A stretch of DNA of 64,000 bases from Breviolum minutum Mf 1.05b.01 (GCA_000507305.1 DF239210.1:200255-264254); one strand, 5' to 3'; positions 22,798-34,830 are shown, counted from the stretch's first letter. A program made the numbers and translations. The notes: generated by a model not told the origin, from the sequence alone.

Positions 22798-23416
22798 CTG
22801 AGTCGGTCAGGACTGCTGGGAGAGCTGGAAAAGGTCAATCATATAGTGGTCGAAAAAAGGATGTATGTTTTCTTGGAAGCTCCAGTTGTGTGTTCTTTTG
22901 AAACAGCACCTATAGTTGCAAATGAGGCTGCAAACACCTTTGATGTATTTGTTTTTGAAATTAGATAAGTGAGCATTTTGAGTTTTTTAGCTCACTTATA
23001 GTGACGTCATGGATGCTGGTCGATCAGCATCCCCCAACAAAAGAGTGTTTGGTTTCAGGATGGTTTGCTTGATCCAATGTAAACGAAGAAAGCATTAACA
23101 GCCCTTGTACCATTCATTTCTTTTGGTTGCTCAATACGTACTTCTTGCTGGTCCTGGTGAGTAAAATGGGTGGTTCAAGGCTTGGCTGGCTTTGTTTGAA
23201 AGAGGAATTCCGATGAAACAGGGATACCAAGATTTGCTTGGACAAAGTGAACAACAAGAACAAAAACAAAAAAACAACAATTCCCAAATTTAAGTGATAA
23301 AGTGATATACATAGATTTACTATAACGATACTCTCCCGAAAAATATGTTCAAATAGCTTGGACATGAATCAGGCTTTTCCCACGACCCTTCCATGGTTAC
23401 ATGGTCAATTTCGACT

Positions 23417-23496
23417 TTACACAGGGATCTTGCGAGCTACCCAAATGGCAACCCCCAAAAGATCTGCTACCGAATCAACCATGGCTATGCCCACAC
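23417..23496 (-). CDS. Candidate C-terminal exon (…ADLLGVAIWVARKIPV, stop)
   Basis: After a CCAAG acceptor the minus strand reads VGIAMVDSVADLLGVA then IWVARKIPV and TAA at 23417-23419. The amphipathic or membrane-seeking segment with a basic end is typical coding sequence. It may close the coiled-coil gene whose exons lie at 26356-26260 and 25462-25396, but the phases do not join directly, so at least one exon is missing. Confidence 0.45.
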
Positions 23497-25395
23497 CTTG
23501 GACGTCTCTTTCATGGCACAAGCTGCCTTACAAGGTGAATTGTAGGTCAAAGGTAAGGTGGAAGATTTGAGAATGGATAGGTCTGACAGGTTGTAGTCTG
23601 GATAGGTCTGAGAATTGCCGTTGCCGGTGGTACTCTTAGTTTCCCATCTTTTTCGATTAAGTGTGCTAATAAGAAATTGGTGTGCACTTCGGATTAGGTC
23701 ATTCTGGAAGGATCTTGCTTGTCAATCACTATTTGCAGTGAGCACCACAATGGTGCTATATTCCTGCATGTGTAATTGAGTGCCATTCAATGCCTGTTTA
23801 TGCGAGTGGGCGTTCACTAATTATGGCAATGGACAGCTCGGATGGTTCGCACAGGGCTAGCCAACTGGCAGGGGTGAATATTCTCGTGTGGTAGTGTCTC
23901 CAACTTTGGAGCATGTCGTATAGGTGGATCATGCTGTATGTTTATGTCTCATTCCATTACATAACTACACATTACTCTCCACGCATAATTTTTATGACCA
24001 TTGATGGGACAAATATACTGTGAACACTTACACATTGAGCGCTCACATGTCAACAAAAATCACCATCTCTTGGTATACTAATTGACTACCTACCACCTGA
24101 TTTAAAGAAATCCGATCAATTGGGGTACAAAATGGCTTCCCAGTTAGGAAGGAATCTTTATCCCAAATCACTCCGTACATGGAAGCAAAAATCCTGCACA
24201 AATGTGGATGCTTCCAACCTTCCAAACTAATCTGGGGTGAATTATATAAATCATATTTCACCAATCCGAATATCCTCGAAATAGCCAGGAAACAAACTCA
24301 TATATTTCTATGTAAATCACCCAGAACTCAGGTGGATAATCTATGTTTCACCCTATAAAACCTTCCCATCCACTCATCCACACCACTGTGAACACACCCA
24401 CCTGACTCGTAAGCTTCAGCACTTCACAAGCTTTGGCACTTCGAGCCTAGAACCAAGGAGTAGAAATGGGGAAACGACCAGGCAGTGGGCATCTGGTTTT
24501 GTAAGGTGTATGTGTTCATGTTTACAATCCCAAAAAACTAACATATCCCCTAAAAAAAAGGCCATGTCAAAAGGAATGTAGTCTTCCAACCAGTGTTTTT
24601 TAAGGAGACATATTGATGTTTGATCTTAATTTTTGAGGGAGTAGTATTGTCAATGTACATTAATAGTTACAGCTTTTACATAGCTCCACGCTTACGAATG
24701 CGGATTTTATAAGTTTTAGCTCTACACATGCAAATGTGAACATTATAAGAATGTAACAGGCATATCATTTTGCATTATTGATGAAGCTTTCATCCTAACT
24801 ATACGGTCAGTCACAATCGGATTTAATGATGGGGATGACATGACCATACCGAGGAGGACAATAATTTTGCAAATCAGGATGAGGTAGAGTGGAAGGCATG
24901 TCAATGTGAATACACTAGTAGTAGACATGAACTCACCAGGGTCCAGTACGAATCTACGTCGGATTGAAATACCATACGGAACACTATCCTGAACGTGAAA
25001 ACGATGCATGGAGAAAGTGATCAATATCTTCAAACACACCATTGCCAAACGTGAGTTGCACCCTGATTTGAAGAGTTCTTGCCAATCTTGCCATAGCCGC
25101 AACAAATGTACAACTCTAGTTACAGAATTTCTGAGAACGTCTCAGAACATATTCTTCTCTTGTTCAAGAGAATCTCTTCATTCACAAGCACAGAAGTAGC
25201 TATACATAAATTGGTCACAAATTCAATCCAAAATCTATGTGGTGGTTTCAACCTGTTTGGAACATATATTTGTATCAATGTTGTACAATCTTCCCTGACA
25301 AATAACCGCAAAAATTACTGTAAAAACATGATACAAAAAACATTGTTTCATCTCATCCATCACCTCTTTCCACCTTCCATCATCCACCGAATGGC
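23497..25395. other. Long non-coding stretch
   Basis: AT-rich, with a family 1-like left end near 24528. No supportable exon seen on either strand. Confidence 0.45.
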
Positions 25396-26356
25396 CTCGG
25401 CGAGAGCCAAGTCTTGCACAAAGAGCTCCAAGCGTTGACGCCAGGCATCTTGGCTACACAACCTGTTTGGGGGGATATCGAAGGGGCCAACAGGTGTAGG
25501 GTTGCTGAACCCTATGGACGAAAAGAAACTACAAGCCAACACGGCAGTGTCTTGTTCAATGTGAGAAAGTGTCAAGCATATAAATTCTATAACTCTACTA
25601 CTGTATATGTAAATACAGTTGAACAACACAAAGCACAAAATATATTGTATATCAGCCAAAATGTATTGCTACCTGTATTGCTAATATGGAAGGGCATCTA
25701 ACTTTTATACACGCCGCCTTTTATGAACAACACATTCACATATTATTCTTTTCTGATCTTCCGAAATCAGTGCCTGCTCTGACTCTCAAAGTTGGGGTTA
25801 TTTTTGGCTCACTCAGCAGCTCTATGGATGCCATGAATTGAAAAAGCTTTCCAGCAAAACAGGAGCTTCCTCCCCAGCTCACATGTCGATATATGTCTTG
25901 AAAGGCCTTGCATCTACCCACTTTGCGAGGACTGTGCTATGTATTTTGACCTCCGGGTTTTGATTCGTTGATTTTTGTTGGAGATCATTATCCTTGGTAG
26001 AAGTGGGAGTGAACAGTGCACCACCGAGTTGACCCTGGCAAGAAAACTTGCCTTTCTGCCAACCATCCTGGAGCAAATACAATATATTCTGCATGAAAAT
26101 ACATATGCAAACATATGTGTTATAGACATATAAATGCAAATCTCATACTCGTATTTATCTAACACATGTCCATTTGAAGGCTCAGTTTCCTTTCCGTTGA
26201 TACTGCAATTCTATATCTTCTAAACTCCGTGATGGATGCTTCAGTTATTCATCCATCACCATCTCTCATCTCTAAGTGTCCCAACTGTTCCTCCATATCC
26301 TTGGCACGCATGGCTACAGCATCCAAAGCCACCAGTTGATCATGAAGTCGTTCGAC
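25396..26356 (-). CDS. Two coiled-coil exons
   Basis: Exon 26356-26260 (acceptor AGCCAG, donor GTGATG) reads VERLHDQLVALDAV then AMRAKDMEEQLGHLEMRD. Exon 25462-25396 (acceptor AACAG, donor GCCATT) reads LCSQDAWRQRLELF then VQDLALAEA. Both show strong heptad periodicity and GC-richer codons than their surroundings. No function can be named. Confidence 0.55.
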
Positions 26357-26882
26357 CTGGCTGGGGGAACACCTTCAGCTGTGTTGTCGGATGCCCTAAC
26401 TCAGATGGCCAGAGAAAGAATTAAGACAACCTGCAAAGACCCAACAAAAATTATTCTCTGTATAGATTATTCATATTTTTCTGGGGTAGCTTATCCCCGG
26501 GATCCGTCACTGTGAACAAGGTAGAACCTCATCGTTTTGTTAGTTTACCAAAGTGTATTGTCGGCCCCTGGATTTATGAACCCCTGAATGTCCAATTGGG
26601 GCGAGGTAATCCCCAAAAAGGAATGATGCCAATGTCTGTGAAAGCCGAACAGCCTTGCTTGGACAGGGTTGACATTCATCCAGGGTTCTAGCGGCCTAGC
26701 TTGTTTCATCCTTAAATGAATGGTCATCTGCTGTCACGCTCCGGTAAACAATCATCCCTTGCTGGAAATTCTAAAATGTTTAATTCAAATGGGCCGTTTT
26801 TTCCACAGCTACGTCTGTTTATCAGAGATTTCTCGAATGAAAATTGGATGAGATCATTTTCTTCAACATGTAAGTTAGATTC

Positions 26883-27029
26883 TTAGAAAGTCACAAGCAA
26901 TCTGTTTTGCTTGGAGAATATAGTTGTCATCACTACAACGACAATGATCAACACCCAAAAAAAGAATCCTTGCAAGTCATTGGCCGCCTGAGTGTCTGCC
27001 GTCTCCACAGCTGCATCTACCTCATGTGC
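26883..27029 (-). CDS. Coiled-coil gene exon with possible C-terminal tail anchor
   Basis: After a TTTCAG acceptor the minus strand reads AHEVDAAVETADTQAANDLQ, then GFFFWVLIIVVVVMTTIF, SKQNRLLVTF and TAA at 26883-26885. The hydrophobic run of about 17 residues followed by a short polar tail would make a tail-anchored membrane protein. Alternatively the exon ends after NDLQ at a GA donor (GATTCT), and the hydrophobic part is T-rich intron read by chance. The coiled-coil part is secure; the membrane anchor is not. Confidence 0.5.
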   Translation of the reverse strand, partial: AHEVDAAVETADTQAANDLQGFFFWVLIIVVVVMTTIFSKQNRLLVTF

Positions 27030-27550
27030 CTGAAATGATTTAGCGGTCCGACTCAGGATTGAAATGCCACAGCAACAAGGTCGGTCCGTTTACTCTCAAA
27101 TCTAATGTGATATCCTGTGAGCAAAGGACTAAAGCTATTGCATCAAGTATCAATGTCCTGGTGTAACTGTTCCCAATGGCCGGAGGTTTTGGCAGGCGCT
27201 CATATCTATTCCATATCGAAAACATCATGTCTGGTCAAGGTGAAATCATTTCTCACCGAGATTGTACAGTTGCTTAAAAACAAGTGGAATCCTGCTGTAC
27301 ACCGTTTAGGTCAACCTTGCTTCGAATAATCCTTCCAATCCAAAACCGTTTGTGAAAAGCCTTGCAAGTCAAGACATTTGGATATCTCAAAAACCATCAT
27401 AAACCATTGTTGCACCCACCCTATGAGAGCATCCAGCAATCAGTGGGTAAGTCTCTCAACCTTTGTGATCCAAAGGTGGCAATTTCAACCCAGTTGAAAA
27501 GAAAAACTCGTCGACTTAAATCATCTCCAAGAGTAGCGCTGGAAGAAAAC

Positions 27551-30500
27551 ATCTTTGGAAGCTTGAGTTGTTGAGTGTCGCAAGTTCCAGCTCCTAGGAT
27601 GGTCATCCAAAACAAGTTGAGAAGTCATTTCCTTCACCACCTGAAGTGGTTAAGACCCTGGAAACCTTTTGGAATGGTTATTTTGTCGCGTCAAATGTTG
27701 CAGGAAATAGCATGACAGTATGACTTGATTTGTTTCTTGTGGCGTGTGCTAAACATGTTTGGCCATTCAAATTTTACTTGGTTGTTGGTGTTGTTGTCGT
27801 TGTTGTTGCCCCTAATAACCATGAAAGAAATATAGGCTTGATTCATTGAATCTATGCAAAGAATTGGATTCCGCTAGTCTCAAACAATCCTATCTTTGGA
27901 GCAAGTCTTGCTGTAGTGATTCTTGGCTGTCAATGTCAACACGCCATTGACCATCTTCCAACAAGGAAAGCGAAACCTTCTCTACACCCTCGACCAAACC
28001 ACAGAAAAAAAAGGCATAAAGCACAAGTCCTTCTTCAAAAGAATCAACATCTGATGATAATCCCAGAATCACCCGATCTGTTTTTATTTCAATAGATGAT
28101 ACTAAATGCCAAAACATATCCAAACACCCATGGATCCATGGGACTGGTATATTTACCTACATTTGGCTGAATTTTTATGGTAAATGTTGGTAAATATACC
28201 AGCCCCATGGATCCCATGGAATCCTATGGGACATGATGTCAGCACACACCGAATCAACAAATCTACCCTTCCAACTGAGAGTTACCAAGGCTTTCGAGGT
28301 CGGCGACACTGGCTTGCTAAGTTCGCGCTCCTTTGGAACCATCGATCGATGTGTGGGTTTCATAAAAACCCAACGGTGGATACACGGCTTGAATCACGTA
28401 GGTATGGTTGAAATATGTTAAGCTATCTATCTAGGTGCTGATATTTGAGCCACCCAGTTGAAAGTTATGAATCAAATTGGGAAATCTTCCAGTGCAGTTA
28501 CGTATGTTCGAAGTACACCAGCTACACAAAAATTCCACTACTTGTGCATTCGTTGGATAGTGAAGATTACAAGGGGACCCATACTAATTGGAAAGAAAAA
28601 TGATTCCTTCACTCTTCGTGGGACTAGGAAATCTCCAATGTCTACATACCACGTAACATATCTATACATATATCATATATATATTCAAAGATCCACTATA
28701 TACATTTAGCATAGGCAAACAATTCGTCCGTACATGGCAAAGTGTCATGTAGGTACCAAAGGGACCGTAGTATAGGTCATAGTTTCGAGCCACCAATGAG
28801 AAACCATGACCTTTAATTACCAGCCGTATCCAACTTAATCAGCTTCTTTGCATCAGAATTCAAGCACCCCTGTGTGTTTGCCTCTTTCTCTTGTTCCGCT
28901 TCAATTGCCTTAGCAGCAGAAGTGCACCATGGAAGAAATCTGGCAAGGCACTTAATAGGCAGCGTATCCCGCTTTTGACAGGGTTTGAACATGTCTCAAC
29001 ATCCCAGGTGGTACAGGATTTCTTCCATCAACGGTATCAAAAGTTAAATCAAATAGCATACCTGTTGTACTTGGGCTTGCTTAGATTTGTTTGCTGGATG
29101 GTTGGAAACAGTTCCAAACATCTTTCGCAAATAGTGATTTGTGCAATTGAGCATGGTGCAAAGTGAACAATCACTTTCAACAAATCCAAGTTTGTAATTG
29201 GCTTTGTCAAAAACAGCTACGGCTTGTTGGGGTGTTGCACCTTGGAAAAGCCTGGCGAAATCCTGTTCCACCTATGCATTTCGCAAGCCTCACAGCTTGC
29301 ATAGCTTACTACCTCCATGTTTGATATTTTGGTACCTTGAACGTTTGGTATCACAAGGACTTCCTGGACTTAGCTTAGGGCTACTCGTGAGAGAACCAGG
29401 AGCAATGCAACCGTTTCAGAACGAAAACTAGAAGTTGTTCCTAAAAAAACATTAGGAAGTGGCAGTTGATGGCAGTTGCATTTCAAGCTTCAAGGGTACT
29501 CCTGGGTACTTGTTCTGCGCTAAAATGTGGACAGGCTTGATTCCTTGATAACTTCAGTCGCCTAAAACTTCAGACCAAATTGCATGCAGAATAGGCATGT
29601 GCGTATGTATATCATATCATTATACAGTATATATTGGAAGGTAATAATATATTATCTATATATATATATACATTGTTGCAGTGTTGCATGATGATAAATG
29701 TAAATATGCATGAGCAGGACTAGCCAGATTTCAATCTGGTTCATTGCTTGACTGGGAGGCTCAAATAAACACATGTTTCCCTTGAGTGTAAGGAGGGTTT
29801 CTTCCCTCCGGTACACTTGCCACCTCGATCCCACATCAGTGTGGCACCTCCAATTGAAGAGCTTCAGCCACTGCAACATCAATTTGAGAACTTAGCAATG
29901 ACATGGACCTTGGCAACTTTTTTCAAAAAACATGGACATCAAAATAGGAAAAATGTGGGAGGCAATGAGGCAATCGGATCCCATTCATCCGAAAAAAACA
30001 TCTGAAAGAAAGATATGGAATGGTAAAGATTAGATATGTAGTGATACAACTTCAGAACTCAGTAAATACCATTTGAATCGCGTGAATTTACATTAATTTC
30101 ACAAATGTTTTGCTACAGGCCATCATCGTGCATGACCCGCCATCGAGTATCCGAACGCCAGCAACCGATTGCTTGCATCACCTATCCGGAATCGTGCAAA
30201 TGTTGAGCCAAACAAGACTTTTAAGGAATTCCATGGAAAACATTCAAAAATGGTCTTTCAACCATTCGAACAACATATGTTCAACATGCCAAAATATTCC
30301 AAAACAAACATGTAAAATTTGAGGTTTCAAGATTAACAAACATTTTCTAGTTGGTGGTTTCAACCCAATTGAAAAATGTGAGTCAAATTAGATCATTTCC
30401 CCAGGGTTCAGGGTGAAAATAACAATTCTTTGAAACCACCAACCAGGTCAGTCATCTTCAACACCTTCATCTGCCTAAGTCAAAATTCCACACCTGCCAG

Positions 30501-31732
30501 GTCTTCCAGGCGTTGCAAACGCTTGGATAAGAACTCCGTTTGCTGACGCAAGGTGCCAACCGCCTGGAGGTCAAGGGGTCAACTCCGTTGATGTTGGTTG
30601 GAATCTGTGGAACTCTTGATGAACAACCATACTGTTGATGGTTCAGAAATCCGGCGAGAAAACCACCTGGGATGTATCAAAGCTTATAAAATGGGAAAAA
30701 CTACCAACCTCAACTGGTGCAGGATTTCTGAACCATCAACAGTATCATGTATTAAGGTTCTACTGTATATTAACATATGCCGGGTCTACTGTATATCAAC
30801 ATTGCTTCTAAATTGTAGATGAACAAATGTTGTAGATGTAACAAGTTGGATTTGAAAACAATACGCAATACCGACCACTTTCGATTGTGTCCATATTCCA
30901 GGGGATCATTCAGATCTAGCCGAGGATGCTTCTTGAGGGTTGACTAAGTTCACCTAGCTGGTGAACCGTGTCGTTGAGGGTGTCAACACATTGTGTGTTT
31001 TAGATACTCATGGTCATTCAAATAAAATATCTTAAAATTAAAAAGCCATTGCCATTTGAGGTTTTCATATGAAATTCCAGGAGTGTATCCCCTGAATTCG
31101 TGTGTATCATGTGTGCTAAGGTGATATTGTGCAATATGTTTGATTTCAAATGTGAAAGTCACGTGGCACCTCTGGAGTTCCCAAAAGTTCCTGCAATTGC
31201 TCCACACGCACCTGGAGCAAAAACGATGGTTCATCAGTTCAGCATGGTATGAAGACTGAGAATATCAGCGAATGGCTCATTTAAAAAAAAAACGAAACAT
31301 AATCACTATTTTTCTGAAGAGGGTTTCTTAAAGTATTCTAATTGAAACCACTTGATTTACGGAGTCGGGAATCCTCAATCTTTCTTGCCAACGGCTTTTA
31401 CAGGTCCTATCACCCCATAGAGGGTTCGCATCTGACATGTTGACAGGACGGTCACGACATGGTTTCCAAAAATCCCACGGCAAAACTTCTTCAGAATCAC
31501 ATGGTACGGTAAAGTGGTTGCTTCTAAGCATCCAAATACATGGCCCCATGGCTAAAAAGACAACACCTTGCAGTAGATGCCTTGAAGTATTCCTTGGGAA
31601 TCTACAAAGGGTCCCTCATAACAAACCCCAGTCATTATCCAACCACAAAATAATACTAAGGCATGCATTCGACCCTCTGCAAAAACACCAACGGAAAACA
31701 GGAGGCACCTGCAACTGGGGCAAAAGTTCCGC
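27551..31732 (-). CDS. Cluster of short coiled-coil exons
   Basis: Exons in transcription order: 31732-31709 (AELLPQLQ), 31211-31170 (VRVEQLQELLGTPE), 30563-30494 (AVGTLRQQTEFLSKRLQ..LEDLA), 29890-29848 (SQIDVAVAEALQLE), 29271-29241 (VEQDFARLFQ), 28330-28286 (ERELSKPVSPTSKAL) and 27593-27551 (ELELATLNNSSFQR). Each has an AG acceptor and a GT donor. The first three join in phase 0 to make one continuous heptad stretch. Weaker candidates are 30185-30136 (VMQAIGCWRSDTRW) and an open stretch ending near 27893 (SLLEDGQWRVDIDSQESLQQ). Together with the cluster at 35-44 kb they suggest one long coiled-coil protein. Introns between them hold short inverted-repeat elements. Confidence 0.55.
28127..28219. 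mobile_element. Inverted-repeat element, family 4 (CTGGTATATTTACC)
   Basis: GGGACTGGTATATTTACC at the left and GGTAAATATACCAGCCCC at the right, flanked on both sides by CCCATGGATC. The spacer has GAATTTTTATGGTAAATG. A diverged relative lies at about 938-1013 (TTAATTTTTGTGGTAAATG). Confidence 0.7.
28922..29038. mobile_element. Miniature element, probable family 3 copy
   Basis: ACCATGGAAGAAATC at the left and GGATTTCTTCCATCAACGGT at the right form an imperfect inverted repeat. A right end alone occurs at about 43600-43622 (GATTTCTTCCATCAACAGTA). Confidence 0.5.
30630..30744. mobile_element. Miniature inverted-repeat element, family 3 (TACTGTTGATGG)
   Basis: Left end TACTGTTGATGGTTCAGAAA then TCC, and right end GGATTTCTGAACCATCAACA then GTA, are perfect inverted repeats of about 23 bp. 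It is 115 bp long and TA-bounded. Confidence 0.85.
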
Positions 31733-32207
31733 CTCGGAAAAAAAAAAAAACATTTCAGAACTGGTTTGGTTGAAAACACCTTTCTTTGGGGGATGAAATG
31801 ATTGAAACTACTGCCGGACAGTGAAGGAAACAGCAAAGATGTGTAGGGGTTTTGGACAAGTGGCTCAGCATCACAAAACGCTGATACCGTTCATTGAATG
31901 TTTAGGCAAACTATACAGTAGGTAGGTCTCGACACTGCTCACGCAGAACCTGGATGAAACCGGATCAAAAATGTCGTCCCGAAGGAAAAGAATCTTCTCT
32001 TCCAACTATCCATATCCAGGGGTCAGTGTGAGGTGGTGCAAGTGTCTGTTCCTCAAACAAACACCGATTTTTAATGTAAGTGACCGTGTTTTAGCGTACG
32101 AATGGTTAAACCATAGGCCATAGGCTGCTGAACTCCCAAATTAGCAGCGAGCAACAAGCAGCCTCACTTTTCCCATCTCCATGTTGATTCTACTCTCTTG
32201 CACTTTC

Positions 32208-33968
32208 TCACCGCAAACGACTCACCACTACATCATTGCATCCTAACATGCTCAAAGTCTCTGGCAAAGCCACACGTTGCAAATCAAAATCCAATCCAAA
32301 AGTCAAGCTTTGCAAACTGTCTGGCAAGTTCACGCCCTCCAAACTCTGGTTGAAGAAATATCCAAAGCTAAGGTTCTGCAGGCTGTCAGGCAAGTTCACA
32401 CGATCCAAACTCTGGTTGAAGCGGTTACCAAAACTCAAGCTCTGAAGCCTGTCAGGCAAGTTCACACGATCCAAACTCTGGTTGAAGCGGTTACCAAAAC
32501 TCAAGTTTTGCAAACTGCCAGGCAAGTTCACACGATCCAAACTCTGGTTAAAGCTGTCACCAAAACTCAAGCTCTGAAGCCTCTCAGGCAAGTTCACGCC
32601 GTCCAAACTCTGGTTGAAGAAATATCCAAGAGACAAGCTCTGCAAACTGTCAGGCAAGTTCACGCCCTCCAAACTCTGGTTAAAGCTGTCACTAAAACTC
32701 AGGCTCTGCAGACTTTCAGGCAAGTTCGTGCTACCGTCCAAACTCTGGTTGAAGAAATATCCAAAAGTCAAGCTCTGCAGATGGTCAGGCAAGTTCACGC
32801 CCTCCAAACTCTGGTTAAAACTGTCACAAAAACTCAATCTCCGCAGACTTTCAGGCAAGTTTGTGCTGTCAAAACCCTCGCTGCATCTAAGAGACAAGCT
32901 CTGCAAACTGTCAGGCAAGTTCACGCCCTCCAAACTCTGGTTAAAGCTGTCACCAAATTTCAAGCCTTGCAAACTGTCAGGCAAGTTCACGCCCTCCAAA
33001 CTCTGGTTGAAGAAATATCCAAAGCTAAGGTTCTGCAGGCTGTCAGGCAAGTTCACACGATCCAAACTCTGGTTAAAGCTGTCACCAAAACTCAGGCTCT
33101 GCAAATTGTCAGGCAAGTTCACGCCCTCCAGACTCTGGTTGAAGCGGTTACCAAAACTTAAGCTCTGCAAACTGTCAGGCAAGTTCACGCCCTCCAAACT
33201 CTGGTCAAAGTGGCTACCAAAACTCAAGTTTTGCAAACTGCTAGGCAAGTTCACGCTCTCCAAACTCTGGTTGAAAAAATATCCAAAGACCAGGTTCTGC
33301 AGCCTGTCAGGCAAGTTCACACCGTCCAAACTCTGGTTGAATTCGCGTCCAAAAGTCAAGCTCTGGAGACTCTTAGGCAAGTGCAAGTTCAGGCGAGCCA
33401 ATCTCTGCTGAAAGTTTACGCCCAAAGGGAAGGATTCCCCAGTGAAAGTCAAACTGATAAGGCTTCTTGGAGGACGGAAAAGGCAAAGAGGAGATCGGGT
33501 TGTCATCTGTGTTATCCCTTCCAAAGAAAGCTCTGTTTCACAGGTTTGGAGTCCTTTTAAGAAACACCATGCAGCATGCAACTGGGTTGGGACATATGTC
33601 AAGCTCAAGATTGCTTCTTCTGCCTCTGCGAGGCCTTGTTCTTGCAAAGTTTGGTGCAACTTCAATCTCACCGTCACTGCTTCCTCCACACCTTGCTCCG
33701 AAGTTTGCTTCCTCGTATGATCCAAAACCAGCTTGGCACCAAGTTTGACCGGTAATTTCTCCAAAACCATCTTCCGCACTTCTGAGCCAAGTGTGGACCT
33801 TTCCACTCTTAATGTAAGCTCTTCAACTTCGCCAGTCAAAGTCTGAACATCAAGATTGATCATACCATCATCGTAGCTCTGCCCCCCAGTGGCATAGCCA
33901 GCAGTCGACATGAGTGAACCCACCTTCTCGACGAAATTGGAGTTTTGAGCCATACTGAGTAGATCCAT
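32208..33968 (-). CDS. FNIP/leucine-rich-repeat protein with N-terminal ubiquitin-like domain
   Basis: An intronless frame of 586 residues. Residues about 36-85 (INLDVQTLTGEVEELTLRVE, then KLPVKLGAKLVLDH) look like a ubiquitin-like domain. From about residue 165 there are some 16 tandem repeats of 23 residues, LP(D/E)SLQSLSFG followed by FNQSL(E/D)GVN, the FNIP type of leucine-rich repeat known from Dictyostelium, dinoflagellates and large DNA viruses. Units are nearly identical in DNA, so the array expanded or was homogenised recently. FNIP arrays are thought to be protein-binding solenoids; a role in ubiquitin-linked recognition is only inferred. Translation could start at the second Met (33951-33953). 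It stops at 32208-32210. Because the array is a 69-nt repeat, other frames and the opposite strand also stay open; those are shadows. Confidence 0.8.
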   Translation of the reverse strand: MDLLSMAQNSNFVEKVGSLMSTAGYATGGQSYDDGMINLDVQTLTGEVEELTLRVERSTLGSEVRKMVLEKLPVKLGAKLVLDHTRKQTSEQGVEEAVTVRLKLHQTLQEQGLAEAEEAILSLTYVPTQLHAAWCFLKGLQTCETELSLEGITQMTTRSPLCLFRPPRSLISLTFTGESFPLGVNFQQRLARLNLHLPKSLQSLTFGREFNQSLDGVNLPDRLQNLVFGYFFNQSLESVNLPSSLQNLSFGSHFDQSLEGVNLPDSLQSLSFGNRFNQSLEGVNLPDNLQSLSFGDSFNQSLDRVNLPDSLQNLSFGYFFNQSLEGVNLPDSLQGLKFGDSFNQSLEGVNLPDSLQSLSLRCSEGFDSTNLPESLRRLSFCDSFNQSLEGVNLPDHLQSLTFGYFFNQSLDGSTNLPESLQSLSFSDSFNQSLEGVNLPDSLQSLSLGYFFNQSLDGVNLPERLQSLSFGDSFNQSLDRVNLPGSLQNLSFGNRFNQSLDRVNLPDRLQSLSFGNRFNQSLDRVNLPDSLQNLSFGYFFNQSLEGVNLPDSLQSLTFGLDFDLQRVALPETLSMLGCNDVVVSRLR

Positions 33969-34164
33969 GGCGAGCCATAGACATTACTAACTAATAAATC
34001 TGCGGTACATTTCAAGACAATGGTGACCAAAGGCAGAAATACAAACTTATAGTATGTTCTTGTGGAATGGCCAGTTTCAACACAATTTTCCGTAACTGTG
34101 ATCCTATGAATGCCCAGTGCTTCATGGCATTGCTCCCATCACCCAAAAAAACGGTAGCTTCTGC

Positions 34165-34830
34165 AGTCTGAAAATCATCCACTTTCCTCGTCCTCGCTGT
34201 GTCTCCATTTCCCCTGGGAGCATCCACCTGACTGCGTAGAAGCCATCCACTGGGCCTGGGAGGTTTCGTTCAAGCCAGAATGATGGTTTTGTTTCGTTCT
34301 TCCATGTGTTTCCTTTTCCTGCTTGTTCAACAATATAATTATGATAAAGACTGAGCATTAATTGAGATGGAAAATCCCCCCAAGAAAAACCGGACGGTGT
34401 GCATTCCTTTCCCGGGGACAGTTGCAGGTCCCAGCCGTTAATTCTTGCAATGTTTGCACACAACAAAGAATCCGAAAGGGCCGGGTGGTTCAAATGAGGC
34501 GTCAGGCTGTTGCCAGGCGTTGATCAACAATCTACTACTATACCAGTCTTAGAACTGGCTGGTCTTTTCTTTGTTGCAAGTCCTGGACACATCGTTCTTT
34601 CAATGCTCGATGCTCTCAAATGGACAAAAACAAGGCTAAAACTTGATCATCTACTCTACAGTACATCTTCTGACCTTTGCTCCTCAACAATGATTACCCG
34701 AGCATATCACAGAAGGGTTGGCACACTTAGCCCCCCTGGACACATATTGAATTTCTGTCAAGTCACGCGTGAAGGCTGTAGCTGGCTCCGCCTTTCGTGG
34801 TGCCGTTTGGGATACCTGGAATTGTCTCCA
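34165..34830 (-). CDS. Ambiguous exon candidates upstream of the FNIP gene
   Basis: Near 34830-34730, after ATTCCAG, one frame reads VSQTAPRKAEPATAFT then RDLTEIQYVSR. Near 34250-34170, after CCTCCCAG, one frame reads AQWMASTQSGG and another, after CAGTCAG, reads VDAPRGNGDTARTRKVDDF. The GC-rich islands suggest coding exons, but frame and ends cannot be fixed by eye. Confidence 0.3.

Noticed and set aside
32277..33411. Plus-strand ORFs of 294 and 265 residues with regular repeats.
   Set aside because: They are antisense or frame shadows of the 69-nt FNIP array, which has far better family support on the minus strand.
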